Of a stretch of DNA of 53,507 nt, positions 8,294 to 15,887 are shown in pieces. Both the position numbers and the translations under genes were made by a program. The notes under the pieces were generated by a model, which made no database searches, was not told the DNA's origin, and saw nothing but the letters and a program-made list of their open reading frames with translations. The stretch lies in the NCBI GenBank assembly GCA_002424305.1, contig DIQZ01000049.1:12714-66220 (forward strand). Reading direction: 5' to 3'. Positions within the stretch are counted from its first letter, which is position 1. The number at the start of each line of letters is the position of its first letter. The stretch comes from Firmicutes bacterium UBA5449. Its GTDB lineage: Bacteria > Bacillota > SHA-98 > UBA4971.

Positions 8294-9514
8294 TTGATTA
8301 TCTCAGGAAGAACTCTGATTTTTGTCATTGCTTGCATATGTATTATCCCTTTGGCTCTGGCAACCTCAGGCAGGGCTTTGTTTTTGCCTGCCACAGCGAG
8401 ACTGTACACAAGGACAGGTCAATATCCTGAAGTAGTGTATGTCCCGCACTATACTGAAGGGCCAAATTTGACAGCAAGGTCTGCGGTATTGATTGAGGCT
8501 ACAACCGGCACAGTGGTTTATGGGAAGAAGGAACATATGCGCATGCATCCTGCAAGCACTACTAAGATAATGACTGCTCTTCTCGCTATAGAACTGGGTG
8601 ATACAGAATCCATTGTCGTAGTCAGCGGAAAGGCGGCAGGTACGCCGGGCTCTTCACTTTGGCTTAAAAAGGGTCAGCGAATAAGGTTAGAAGACCTCAT
8701 TTACGGAACTATGCTAAGGTCGGGCAATGACGGTTCTGTGGCAATCGCGGAACATATCGCAGGCTCAGTGTCAAACTTTGTGCGAATGATGAACCTAAAG
8801 GCGAGGAAGCTGGGTGCAGTCAATACAAGGTTTACTAACCCCCATGGCCTTACTGAGCCAAATCACTATTCTACCGCTTTTGACCTGGCTCTTATGGCAC
8901 GATACGGGTTGAAATATCCTTTATTTGCAGATATAGTAAGCACACGGGAAGCGGATGTAGTCTTAACCAAAGATGAATCTCGGGAAAAACGAAGACTTGC
9001 CAATACTAACTGGTTACTTTGGTCATTTGAAGGCGCAGACGGTGTAAAGACAGGGACTACGGCGGCTGCCGGCTATTGCCTGGTAGCATCAGCTACCCGT
9101 TGTGGGGTTCAGTTTGTATCGGTTGTCCTGGATTCAAATGCCAGATGGTCGGATTCTGCAAGGCTTCTCAGCTACGCTTTTGACAGGTTCCAAGTAATGA
9201 CTTTTGCGAAGAAAGGCCGACCTCTCACGAAGATTCGGATTGAAGGAGGCATGGAATCTGAGGTCACAGTGGTACCTCTGGATGATATGAGGCTTATAGT
9301 CCCTCGAGATCTCGCCCACCTTGTTGAGGAGAGAATAGTGTTGGATGAGCCTCTGGTTGCACCCGTTTCCTCCGGTCAGACTATAGGTAGATTGGTGATT
9401 GTATTTGATAAGGACGAATTGGCCGGAGTAGACCTGGTGGCACAGACAGGTGTCGCCAGGTCGACACTGCCTCGTTTGATAATAAGGAAACTTAAGGATA
9501 CTGTAAGAAAGTGA
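8294..9514 (+). CDS. dacF: D-alanyl-D-alanine carboxypeptidase (PBP5/DacF-like)
   Basis: Removes the terminal D-Ala from peptidoglycan pentapeptides outside the cytoplasmic membrane. A signal sequence covers about 1-30 (LIFVIACICIIPLALA). The three S11 serine peptidase motifs are present: SxxK as Ser88-Thr-Thr-Lys91 after HPA, SxN in RSGNDGS near 142, and KTG in GVKTGTTAAAGY near 252. A C-terminal beta-rich domain (about 300-390) and a basic tail follow, as in DacF/DacB. Length 406 aa is normal. The start is TTG at 8294 with AAGGTGG just upstream; no ATG fits. The thioredoxin reductase gene follows after 41 bp, probably in the same transcript. It is transcribed away from the secreted-protein operon and may share its control region. 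The dacF versus dacB name is a guess. Confidence 0.9.
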   Translation: MIISGRTLIFVIACICIIPLALATSGRALFLPATARLYTRTGQYPEVVYVPHYTEGPNLTARSAVLIEATTGTVVYGKKEHMRMHPASTTKIMTALLAIELGDTESIVVVSGKAAGTPGSSLWLKKGQRIRLEDLIYGTMLRSGNDGSVAIAEHIAGSVSNFVRMMNLKARKLGAVNTRFTNPHGLTEPNHYSTAFDLALMARYGLKYPLFADIVSTREADVVLTKDESREKRRLANTNWLLWSFEGADGVKTGTTAAAGYCLVASATRCGVQFVSVVLDSNARWSDSARLLSYAFDRFQVMTFAKKGRPLTKIRIEGGMESEVTVVPLDDMRLIVPRDLAHLVEERIVLDEPLVAPVSSGQTIGRLVIVFDKDELAGVDLVAQTGVARSTLPRLIIRKLKDTVRK

Positions 9515-9555
9515 AGGCACAAGTATATTGCCTATAATTACGGAGGTGAACAGCT

Positions 9556-10524
9556 TTGCGACTTCATGAAGGCAAGGATCTTGATGTGGCAATCATAGGT
9601 GCAGGCCCTGCAGGACTTTCGGCTGCTCTTTACGCAGGACGCGCTAAGCTCTCCACTGTCGTGGTTGAACAAGGCGCATCAGGTGGACAAGCAGCAACCA
9701 CCCATTGGATCGAAAACTACCCCGGCTTTCCTCAAGGGATTTCCGGGCCTGAGTTGATGCAACGAATGGAACAGCAGGCACGTGAGTTTGACGCGGAGTT
9801 CACCTATGCTACTGTAAACAGCATCTCCAGGGATGAACATGGACAATTCTCTGTGATTTCCAGTGAAGGAGAATTCATAGCCCGAACTGTAATTGTGGCG
9901 ACAGGGACAATCCCCGCGGGCCTTGGCGTCCCCGGCGAGGACAAGTTTAGAGGGCTCGGGGTATCTTACTGTGCTACTTGCGACGGACCGTTTTTTCGAG
10001 GAAAGGAAGTACTGGTGGTCGGAGGGGGAGACTCAGCGATAGTCGAAGCCTTGTTCCTTACGAAATTTGCGACAAGTGTTACTGTTGTTCACAGGCGAGG
10101 GGAACTCAGAGCGACAAAAGTACTCCAAGATGATGCTTTTAATAACCCCAAGATTAAGTTTGCGTGGCATTCAGTAGTCAGCGAGATCCTTGGGGAAAGT
10201 AAAGTTGACAAGGTCGTGCTGAGGGATGTAAGGACAAATGATACCAGGGCTCTACAAGCTGACGGTGTATTTGTGGCAATCGGCAGTCGTCCTAACACTG
10301 AGTTTATGCAAAGTATGGTGGATACTGATACGAGAGGTTATATTATCACTGATGACAGAATGAGAACGCGTACCCCCGGATTGATGGCAGCAGGAGATGT
10401 TCGGGCAAAGTCACTGAGGCAAGTGGTGACGGCTACGAGTGACGGGGCAATAGCTGCTGTAGAGGCCGAAAAATACATGTCCGAAAGTGGACGGATACCT
10501 CCAACAAACATTGCTTCCTCATAA
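9556..10524 (+). CDS. trxB: Thioredoxin-disulfide reductase
   Basis: FAD enzyme that passes electrons from NADPH to thioredoxin in the cytoplasm. FAD-binding GAGPAGLSAALYAGRA lies at 15-30 and the redox-active pair Cys139-Ala-Thr-Cys142 in the typical CATCDGPFF. The NADPH fold has GGGDSA, and HRRGELRA matches the HRRxxxR signature for the NADPH phosphate. TPGLMAAGDV near the end is the second FAD motif. Length 322 aa is typical. The start is TTG at 9556 with GGAGGTG seven bases upstream. No thioredoxin gene is in the window. Confidence 0.95.
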   Translation: MRLHEGKDLDVAIIGAGPAGLSAALYAGRAKLSTVVVEQGASGGQAATTHWIENYPGFPQGISGPELMQRMEQQAREFDAEFTYATVNSISRDEHGQFSVISSEGEFIARTVIVATGTIPAGLGVPGEDKFRGLGVSYCATCDGPFFRGKEVLVVGGGDSAIVEALFLTKFATSVTVVHRRGELRATKVLQDDAFNNPKIKFAWHSVVSEILGESKVDKVVLRDVRTNDTRALQADGVFVAIGSRPNTEFMQSMVDTDTRGYIITDDRMRTRTPGLMAAGDVRAKSLRQVVTATSDGAIAAVEAEKYMSESGRIPPTNIASS

Positions 10525-10557
10525 TCAGCGACTGTTAAGAGAATTAGCACAAAGAAA

Positions 10558-10612
10558 GCAAGAGCCGCCTAGCTGGCATTTTGGGGAATACTGCGCCAGA
10601 AGCGGCTCTTGC
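10558..10612. terminator. Strong hairpin after trxB, possibly a bidirectional terminator
   Basis: GCAAGAGCCGC (10558-10568) pairs perfectly with GCGGCTCTTGC (10602-10612). CTGGC (10573-10577) pairs with GCCAG (10595-10599) inside. On the plus strand the following bases are not a T-run. On the minus strand the hairpin is followed by TTTCTTTG, so it could also stop a transcript running leftwards. Confidence 0.5.
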
Positions 10613-10866
10613 CGGGTTTAGGGTGGTCTTTTGGCGTGGATATGTTGGAGGTAGACAAAATCATTTACACATAAAGGGCGCGCGCCTCGGATTTAAGCTT
10701 TTGGGAGCCCCTCGGCCATTGTAAAGCAAGCTTTTCTCCTTATATGGAGGAGCCGGCTCTTCGCCTGCTTTCATTAATCTATAACGAAGTTTATGAGTTC
10801 AGGTTCCAACAATTACATAGATTTTCTTCGGAACAAGAACCCTGTAACACATGCCACCTATAGTAG

Positions 10867-10887
10867 TAGAACTTGCAATAGAACTTG
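10867..10887. repeat. Direct repeat TAGAACTTG-CAA-TAGAACTTG
   Basis: TAGAACTTG occurs at 10867-10875 and 10879-10887, a 12-base period, preceded by TAGTAG. Candidate binding site about 180 bp upstream of the predicted V-ATPase promoter. No function is known. Confidence 0.4.
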
Positions 10888-11066
10888 TGCGCCGATAAAC
10901 GCGGGAGATTTGTGGCAATCTACTTAAGAAGATTAGATTGGAGGATTTGGCATTTTGCTCGCGAATACATAAAAGGTTATAATCTCCATAGTGTCCAAAG
11001 CCCTTGCTCGTCTGGAATGAAGTGCTGTTCGGGCTTGACTAGGAGAATTTGCTTGCTCTTTTGATG

Positions 11067-11095
11067 TTGTCATAATTTATCCGTTACTATACAAT
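11067..11095 (+). promoter_or_regulatory. Sigma-A-type promoter of the V-ATPase operon
   Basis: TTGTCA at 11067-11072 and TACAAT at 11090-11095 are 17 bases apart. Transcription would start near 11102, about 30 bases before the first gene. Confidence 0.65.
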
Positions 11096-11133
11096 AGACT
11101 ATGATTTAAGTCATGAGCTGGGGGGTGAGAGTC

Positions 11134-11460
11134 TTGGCATATGAAGTCCTCAGGAAGCTTCAGGAAACTGAATCACATGCCGATGAAGTAGTGGTAAAAG
11201 CCGAGGAGCGGGCGAGAGCGCTAGTACGGGACGCTCGGGCTACTGCGCGGGCTTTGATAGAGGATGCGAAAGCTGAGGCAGCTACTGAGGGAGAATCTAT
11301 TGTAGAAGCCGAAGAAGCCAAAGCACGGGCTGAAGCCACTGAGGTTTTGAAGAAGAGTTCTGCCCAATGCAACAAATTACGTGATACGGCGCGAGCCAGC
11401 ATTCCTCGTGCTGCCGATCTAGTAGTGGAGAGGATAGTGACGTCAAGTGGCAATCGCTAA
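11134..11460 (+). CDS. ntpF: V-type ATPase subunit G (peripheral stalk)
   Basis: Small 108-aa, Ala/Glu/Arg-rich protein that reads as one long coiled coil (about 5-95). This is typical of subunit G/H, which pairs with subunit E to form the peripheral stator of V/A-type ATPases. Start chosen as TTG at 11134 with GGGGGTGA five bases upstream; the ATG at 11113 lies before that site and would add seven residues. It is the first gene of the operon and overlaps subunit I by 14 bases. Sequence alone is low-complexity; the position before subunit I, as in the enterococcal ntpF-I-K-E-C-G-A-B order, supports the call. Confidence 0.82.
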   Translation: MAYEVLRKLQETESHADEVVVKAEERARALVRDARATARALIEDAKAEAATEGESIVEAEEAKARAEATEVLKKSSAQCNKLRDTARASIPRAADLVVERIVTSSGNR

Positions 11461-13426
11461 GATGAAGAAGGTGTCGCTTGTTGCGCCTGTGTCTGACGCC
11501 GACGGAATCATAGAAGTGTTACAAGACGTGGGTGTTGTTGAAATAGAAAAGACCGAGCTTGAATCCAAGGAGTACTCACTGTGTGATTTGTCAGAAGTTC
11601 TCGTGGATCTCGGTAAGAGACAGGAAGAGCTATCAAGGGCACTTACTGAATTGAAGTTCTGTATCGACTTTTTTGATAGGTTTGAGAGAATCAAGAAAAA
11701 CATGATTGAGGCGTTCGCCGGAGGAAAGTTGTATTTGGAGAACGCAACCTTCGATGATCTGGGGAGTAAGGTCGAAGAGGGACGTAAGGTTTACGAAGAG
11801 TGCCGAAGGCTTGACGAGGAACTCTCAAAGAGAAGTAACGAGGAATCGCGTCTCTTGGATATCTATAGCCAGCTTGTTAAGTGGGAATGGCTGGATATAC
11901 CGGTTCCCGAACTAGCCGGCACCGCACGCATATCCGTTGATCTCTATGAAATCCCATCTCGTTTTTACGAAGGTATTATGGCAGAACTCAGTGAATCATG
12001 TCCTCTTGCGTATGCTGCGCCGGGTCCCTCAACTGGTACCCGCTACATCCCTGCTATCATCATTTGCCTTAATGAGGACAAGGATCAGGTGCGCCAAATC
12101 CTTTCAGCTCATAGTATACTCCCGCAGCTTCTCCCTGAAGTACAAGGTACACCCACGGATGCTATTGGAATAATTGAAGACAGGCTGTCTGTGATCGACC
12201 AAGAAGTGGCCGGGCTTGAGGAGCAAGCAAAGGGACTGCTTAAGGAACGTGTCAAGATTTACTCCATCCATGATTACTTGTCCCTTGCCTTAGATAGAAA
12301 AGCCTTGGCATCTGAGTGTGCTGCAACACGGACTGCGTTTCAAGTAGAAGGATGGGTGCGTGAAGATACCCTACCTGAACTGGACAAGGCGGTGCGGTCA
12401 AGATATGACTTAGTTCATATAGAGAGTCGTGACCCGTTTGACGATGAAAATCCCCCTGTTACTTTGGACAACCCGGGGTTCGTTACGCCCTTTGAGGCAG
12501 TAACCGAAGTGTATGGAATGCCAAAGCCGGGTACGATCGATCCTTCGTTTGCATCTATGCCGTTCTTTTTTCTATATTTCGGAATGGCCTTAGGAGATGC
12601 CGGATACGGGGTTATCCTGAGCATAGTCTGTTTGCTTCTGCTTAAGAAGGTCAAGATGGCAGGGACAGCCAAGAAGCTTTTCAACATGATGGCAATATGC
12701 GGAGCTGCATGTGTGTTTGTGGGGGCTCTAACCGGTTCATGGCTTGGAGACCTTTTCGGTATTGCTCCTCTTTGGTTCAGTCCTTTGGACGATCCCTTGC
12801 TCATGCTTGGTGTGTCTTTCGCGCTGGGGCTCGTTCAGATCTATATTGGTCTTGGGATAAGACTCTACTATAATGTCAAACAGGGCAATTTAGCAGAGGC
12901 CATATTCGATCAAGGCCTGTGGTATCCGTTCTTAACAGGTTTTCTCCTGTTATTGGGTGGCTCTGCCCTTGGTAATCCTGTCATGAGCGAGGTTGGTAAA
13001 TGGCTTGCCATAGTTGGCGCAGGCGGGCTTATTCTTACACAGGGAAGGGCACACAGGAACGTCATTAAACGGTTAGGGACAGGGCTTGTGAGCCTTTATG
13101 ACCTAACCGGATATGTCAGCGACATATTGTCATATTCGAGACTACTGGCTCTGGGGCTTGCCTCATCTGTAATTGCCATGGTAGTCAACGATATGGCAAA
13201 GCGATTTCTTTCCGTTGGGTTTGTCGGATGGATTCCTATGCTCGTGATTCTCATCATCGGGCATGTATTCAATCTTGCCATTAACGTAATTGGCTCGTAC
13301 GTACACTCCAGCAGATTGCAGTACGTAGAGTTTTATGGCAAGTTTTTCGAAGGTGGGGGTCGAAGATTCAGGCCTTTCACCAAGAGGACTAAGTACATTG
13401 AAATTGTGGAGGAAGGGGAGGCATAG
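11447..13426 (+). CDS. ntpI: V-type ATPase subunit I (membrane stator a)
   Basis: 659 aa. The N-terminal cytoplasmic half (to about 350) has coiled-coil segments. The C-terminal half has about seven to eight membrane helices, starting near MPFFFLYFGMALGDAGYG, a hallmark stretch of V/A-type subunit I. The conserved arginine facing the rotor is in ILSYSRLLALGLASS. It forms the ion half-channels next to the K ring. Start is GTG at 11447, overlapping the previous gene; the ATG five codons later has no better ribosome site. Subunit K follows after six bases. Confidence 0.93.
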   Translation: MAIAKMKKVSLVAPVSDADGIIEVLQDVGVVEIEKTELESKEYSLCDLSEVLVDLGKRQEELSRALTELKFCIDFFDRFERIKKNMIEAFAGGKLYLENATFDDLGSKVEEGRKVYEECRRLDEELSKRSNEESRLLDIYSQLVKWEWLDIPVPELAGTARISVDLYEIPSRFYEGIMAELSESCPLAYAAPGPSTGTRYIPAIIICLNEDKDQVRQILSAHSILPQLLPEVQGTPTDAIGIIEDRLSVIDQEVAGLEEQAKGLLKERVKIYSIHDYLSLALDRKALASECAATRTAFQVEGWVREDTLPELDKAVRSRYDLVHIESRDPFDDENPPVTLDNPGFVTPFEAVTEVYGMPKPGTIDPSFASMPFFFLYFGMALGDAGYGVILSIVCLLLLKKVKMAGTAKKLFNMMAICGAACVFVGALTGSWLGDLFGIAPLWFSPLDDPLLMLGVSFALGLVQIYIGLGIRLYYNVKQGNLAEAIFDQGLWYPFLTGFLLLLGGSALGNPVMSEVGKWLAIVGAGGLILTQGRAHRNVIKRLGTGLVSLYDLTGYVSDILSYSRLLALGLASSVIAMVVNDMAKRFLSVGFVGWIPMLVILIIGHVFNLAINVIGSYVHSSRLQYVEFYGKFFEGGGRRFRPFTKRTKYIEIVEEGEA

Positions 13427-13432
13427 AAAAAC

Positions 13433-13927
13433 ATGTCAATCACAGTAGGAATGGTCTTGGGGTTTTTTGCAGTTGCTGTAGCATTTATCCTTCCAGGAAT
13501 CGGATCGTCCATTGGAGTCGCCTTGGTAGGCTCTGCAGGCGCAGGGGTGGTAACAGAAGATCCTGATAAGTTCGGACAGGTTCTTCTCTTACAGGTTATC
13601 CCGGGTACGCAGGGTATATATGGTGCTCTTACAGGATTCCTGCTAATGATGAAGATGGGGGTTTTCAGCGGACAGATTATTCGATTAACAACTTCTGAGG
13701 GTTGGCTTGCAATAGCCGCGGCTATGCCTATTGCCGTAGTTGGGCTTCTTTCAGCTATCTACCAGGGTAAAGTAGCAGCTTCAGGTCTCGGGGTGGTCGC
13801 AAAGCGTCCCGAGGAGCTTGGAAAACCTTTGGTCTTTGCAGCTATGGTTGAGACTTACGCAGTGCTGGCATTCCTCGCAACGCTGCTTCTGGTTCTCTTT
13901 GGCATTGAATTCGGAGGAGTGGCATAA
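13433..13927 (+). CDS. ntpK: V-type ATPase subunit K (rotor ring proteolipid)
   Basis: 164 aa with four membrane helices formed by a duplicated hairpin, as in 16-kDa V-type proteolipids. The ion-carrying glutamate is Glu140 in MVETYAVL of the last helix. The first hairpin has PGTQGIYG (Thr59-Gln60) instead of a glutamate, and Gln111 lies in IYQGKVAASG. In Enterococcus hirae NtpK the Na+ site uses Thr64, Gln65, Gln110 and Glu139, so these residues predict a Na+-binding ring; this is motif-based inference. AGGAAGGGGAGG lies upstream of ATG 13433. Subunit E starts directly after the stop codon. Confidence 0.95.
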   Translation: MSITVGMVLGFFAVAVAFILPGIGSSIGVALVGSAGAGVVTEDPDKFGQVLLLQVIPGTQGIYGALTGFLLMMKMGVFSGQIIRLTTSEGWLAIAAAMPIAVVGLLSAIYQGKVAASGLGVVAKRPEELGKPLVFAAMVETYAVLAFLATLLLVLFGIEFGGVA

Positions 13928-14527
13928 ATGGACGCGCTGGAGAAGATGAAGGAGACTATCCTTCAAGAAGCGCAATTAAAGGCTGATGAGATTGTGAAGG
14001 CTGCTACACAGGACGCAGAAAGGATTCTCCAAGAAGCGCGGGCAGAAGCTGCGAGGAAACGTGATGAGGAGCTGGCTCGAGCCAGAGAGAAGGCTCAAGA
14101 GAATGCCAGACGTACTGCTACCTTAGCTGATCTGGATGCCAGAAAACAGTTGCTTGCGGTGAAGGAGGAGCTGATTGGCGAAGCGTTCTCAGAAGCCAAG
14201 AGTCGACTTGCGTCCCTTGAACCGGAAGTGTATAACGGATATCTAAAGAAGGCTTTGTTTAGCGCGGCAAGCGATAGATGCGGAGACGTTATCATGTGTG
14301 AACAGGAACGGTTGGCAATCGGCGAAAAAATCGTGGCGGAAGTCAATGCTGAACTTGCCAAGTCAGGCAATAACGGCAAAGTTCGCTTAGACGATATTTC
14401 CGGAGACTTCATCGGAGGCTTTGTCCTGAGTTCAGGAAAAGTGGAAGTGAACTGTACTTTCGACGCTATCCTTGCCAGGGAATATGAAGCCTTATTAGTT
14501 GAGGTAGCCGGAATCCTCTTTGATTGA
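13928..14527 (+). CDS. ntpE: V-type ATPase subunit E (peripheral stalk)
   Basis: 199 aa. The N-terminal 90 residues are a charged coiled coil with many Ala, Glu and Arg. The C-terminal part is a mixed alpha/beta head (for example DDISGDFIGGFVLSSGKVEV), which is diagnostic for V/A-type subunit E. With subunit G it makes the stalk that holds the A/B head. ATG at 13928 follows the subunit K stop at once, with GGAGTGG in the K coding end serving as ribosome site, so translation is probably coupled. Confidence 0.9.
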   Translation: MDALEKMKETILQEAQLKADEIVKAATQDAERILQEARAEAARKRDEELARAREKAQENARRTATLADLDARKQLLAVKEELIGEAFSEAKSRLASLEPEVYNGYLKKALFSAASDRCGDVIMCEQERLAIGEKIVAEVNAELAKSGNNGKVRLDDISGDFIGGFVLSSGKVEVNCTFDAILAREYEALLVEVAGILFD

Positions 14528-14555
14528 AAACACTTTTGCGTCGGGAGGTGACGAA

Positions 14556-15563
14556 TTGCTAGGACTTGAAGAAAAGTATGCATATGCTGTAGGTCGAGTG
14601 CGGGCTGTTGAGGCTCGACTTTTGGACCGCGCCACAATAGAGCGAATGATTGACGCTCCCGATGTGCATAGCGCTTTTAAGGTATTAGAGGAAGCCGGTT
14701 ATGCTCACGTTGACAGTCAGGTGAAGGAGCGCTTACCTATAGATGAAATTCTGGATGAAGAGGAATTGAAACTGTTTCGTTTCATCCAAGAGACAAGCCC
14801 TGATGAGAGATTGGTGGATCTTGTTACCTTACAGCACGATTACCATAATCTGAAGGTCATGCTGAAGGCGAAGATTTATGATGTCTCGCCTGTTGGTGCC
14901 ATATCCCGTCTTGGGTCTCTTAGCACCGAAGCTATCAGCGAGGCACTGGACGGAGATGTGCGGGCACTACCCCGTGAGTTTACTCTGGCGTTAGAAAAGG
15001 CAGAAACCGTTCATTCTCTGCGTCCATCTCCTGAAGTCATTGATATCGTAATTGACAGAGAGATGCATGAGGCCTTGTTGAAGAAGGCGCAAGCTATTGG
15101 AATCCCATTCTTGACGGAGCAAGTCCGGAGGGAGATAGATTTCCTTAATCTCTCGATATTTTTGCGAGCCAGAAAGATGAAAAGGGACAAATGGCTTGTA
15201 GATCATGCCTTCGTGTCAGGGGGCAAGGTAGATCCTGTCAAGCTTAGCTATGCTTATGAAGATGAGTCTCCTGACGCGTTAATGGACGTCTTATCCGGTA
15301 CAGGATATGAGTTCATTGCCAGGCGTGGGTTGAAGCTGGTTGAAGAAGGAGAATCTCTTTCCGATATAGAGCGTTTCTTTGCGGGAGCTGTAAGTCAATC
15401 AATTCGACAAGCCAGGTTTGTTCCGCTAGGTCCCGAGCCGCTCATCGGTTATATTCTTGCAAAACAACAGGAGCTCAAAACAGCTCGACTGGTGATTGCC
15501 GGAAAGGCAGCCGGGGTGTCCAGGGATAGCATGAGGGAAAGGCTACGTGATGCCTATGTATAA
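14556..15563 (+). CDS. ntpC: V-type ATPase subunit C (d-type, central-stalk socket)
   Basis: 335 aa, mostly alpha-helical; couples the rotating D/F shaft to the membrane K ring. Recognised by the start region GLEEKYAYAVGRVRAVEARLL, HDYHNLKVMLKAK and the C-terminal EPLIGYILAKQQELKTARLV, which are typical of the V/A-type C/d subunit. Start taken as TTG at 14556 because GGGAGGTGA lies just upstream; the longer frame to 14520 would put this site inside the gene. It overlaps the subunit F gene by a few bases. Confidence 0.92.
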   Translation: MLGLEEKYAYAVGRVRAVEARLLDRATIERMIDAPDVHSAFKVLEEAGYAHVDSQVKERLPIDEILDEEELKLFRFIQETSPDERLVDLVTLQHDYHNLKVMLKAKIYDVSPVGAISRLGSLSTEAISEALDGDVRALPREFTLALEKAETVHSLRPSPEVIDIVIDREMHEALLKKAQAIGIPFLTEQVRREIDFLNLSIFLRARKMKRDKWLVDHAFVSGGKVDPVKLSYAYEDESPDALMDVLSGTGYEFIARRGLKLVEEGESLSDIERFFAGAVSQSIRQARFVPLGPEPLIGYILAKQQELKTARLVIAGKAAGVSRDSMRERLRDAYV

Positions 15564-15879
15564 GATGGCGGTAGTTGGTGAGGAAGAAGCTGTCTTGGGA
15601 TTTCGCTCCCTTGGAGCGGATATATTCACCCTGAGTGAGCCCCAAGAAGGCGCAGAGATAATAGCTGCGCTACGCAGGAGCAAGTACGGGGTGGTTTTCC
15701 TTACTGAGTGGGTAGCAAAGACAGTACCCGAACTTGTAGAGGCATTTGAGGATCAGCCCCTTCCTGCAGTGGCAATAATTCCGGGAATTGAAGGCTCGAT
15801 AGGGCTTGCTCGGACGCGGATGAAGAAGATCGTGGAAAAGGCTGTCGGCGCCGACATCTTATTCCAGGAGAGAGGGTAG
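15556..15879 (+). CDS. ntpG: V-type ATPase subunit F (central shaft)
   Basis: 107 aa. Binds subunit D in the central rotor. The family start MYKMAVVGEEEAVLGFRSLG and the core VVFLTEWVAKTV ... PAVAIIPGIEGSIG are typical. ATG at 15556 is chosen to match family members; GTG 15547 and ATG 15550 are in frame upstream, nearer the GGGAAAGG ribosome site, so the start is uncertain by three codons. It overlaps the end of subunit C, as expected for coupled translation. Subunit A follows after eight bases. Confidence 0.9.
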   Translation: MYKMAVVGEEEAVLGFRSLGADIFTLSEPQEGAEIIAALRRSKYGVVFLTEWVAKTVPELVEAFEDQPLPAVAIIPGIEGSIGLARTRMKKIVEKAVGADILFQERG

Positions 15880-15887
15880 GAGCTAGT

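Larger units (their letters stand above)
10525..11133. other. Long intergenic region before the V-ATPase operon
   Basis: About 600 bases without a convincing gene. It contains a large hairpin (10558-10612), a 9-bp direct repeat (10867-10887), an AAGCCC/GGGCTT inverted repeat (10998-11003 with 11031-11036) and a good sigma-A-type promoter (11067-11095). I checked both strands for tmRNA, SRP RNA, RNase P, T-box and common riboswitch cores and saw none. A small RNA remains possible. Confidence 0.6.

Noticed and set aside
9134..9592. A 152-codon minus-strand frame opposite the carboxypeptidase gene
   Set aside because: Shadow of the dacF and trxB coding frames; the plus-strand genes are certain, and no signal or ribosome site supports the antisense frame.
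10613..11112. tmRNA, 6S RNA, RNase P RNA, SRP RNA or a riboswitch
   Set aside because: None of the conserved core sequences could be found on either strand by eye; only hairpins and repeats remain.
14095..14637. A 180-codon minus-strand frame opposite V-ATPase subunit E
   Set aside because: Antisense to well-supported subunits E and C; composition is that of a reversed coding strand.
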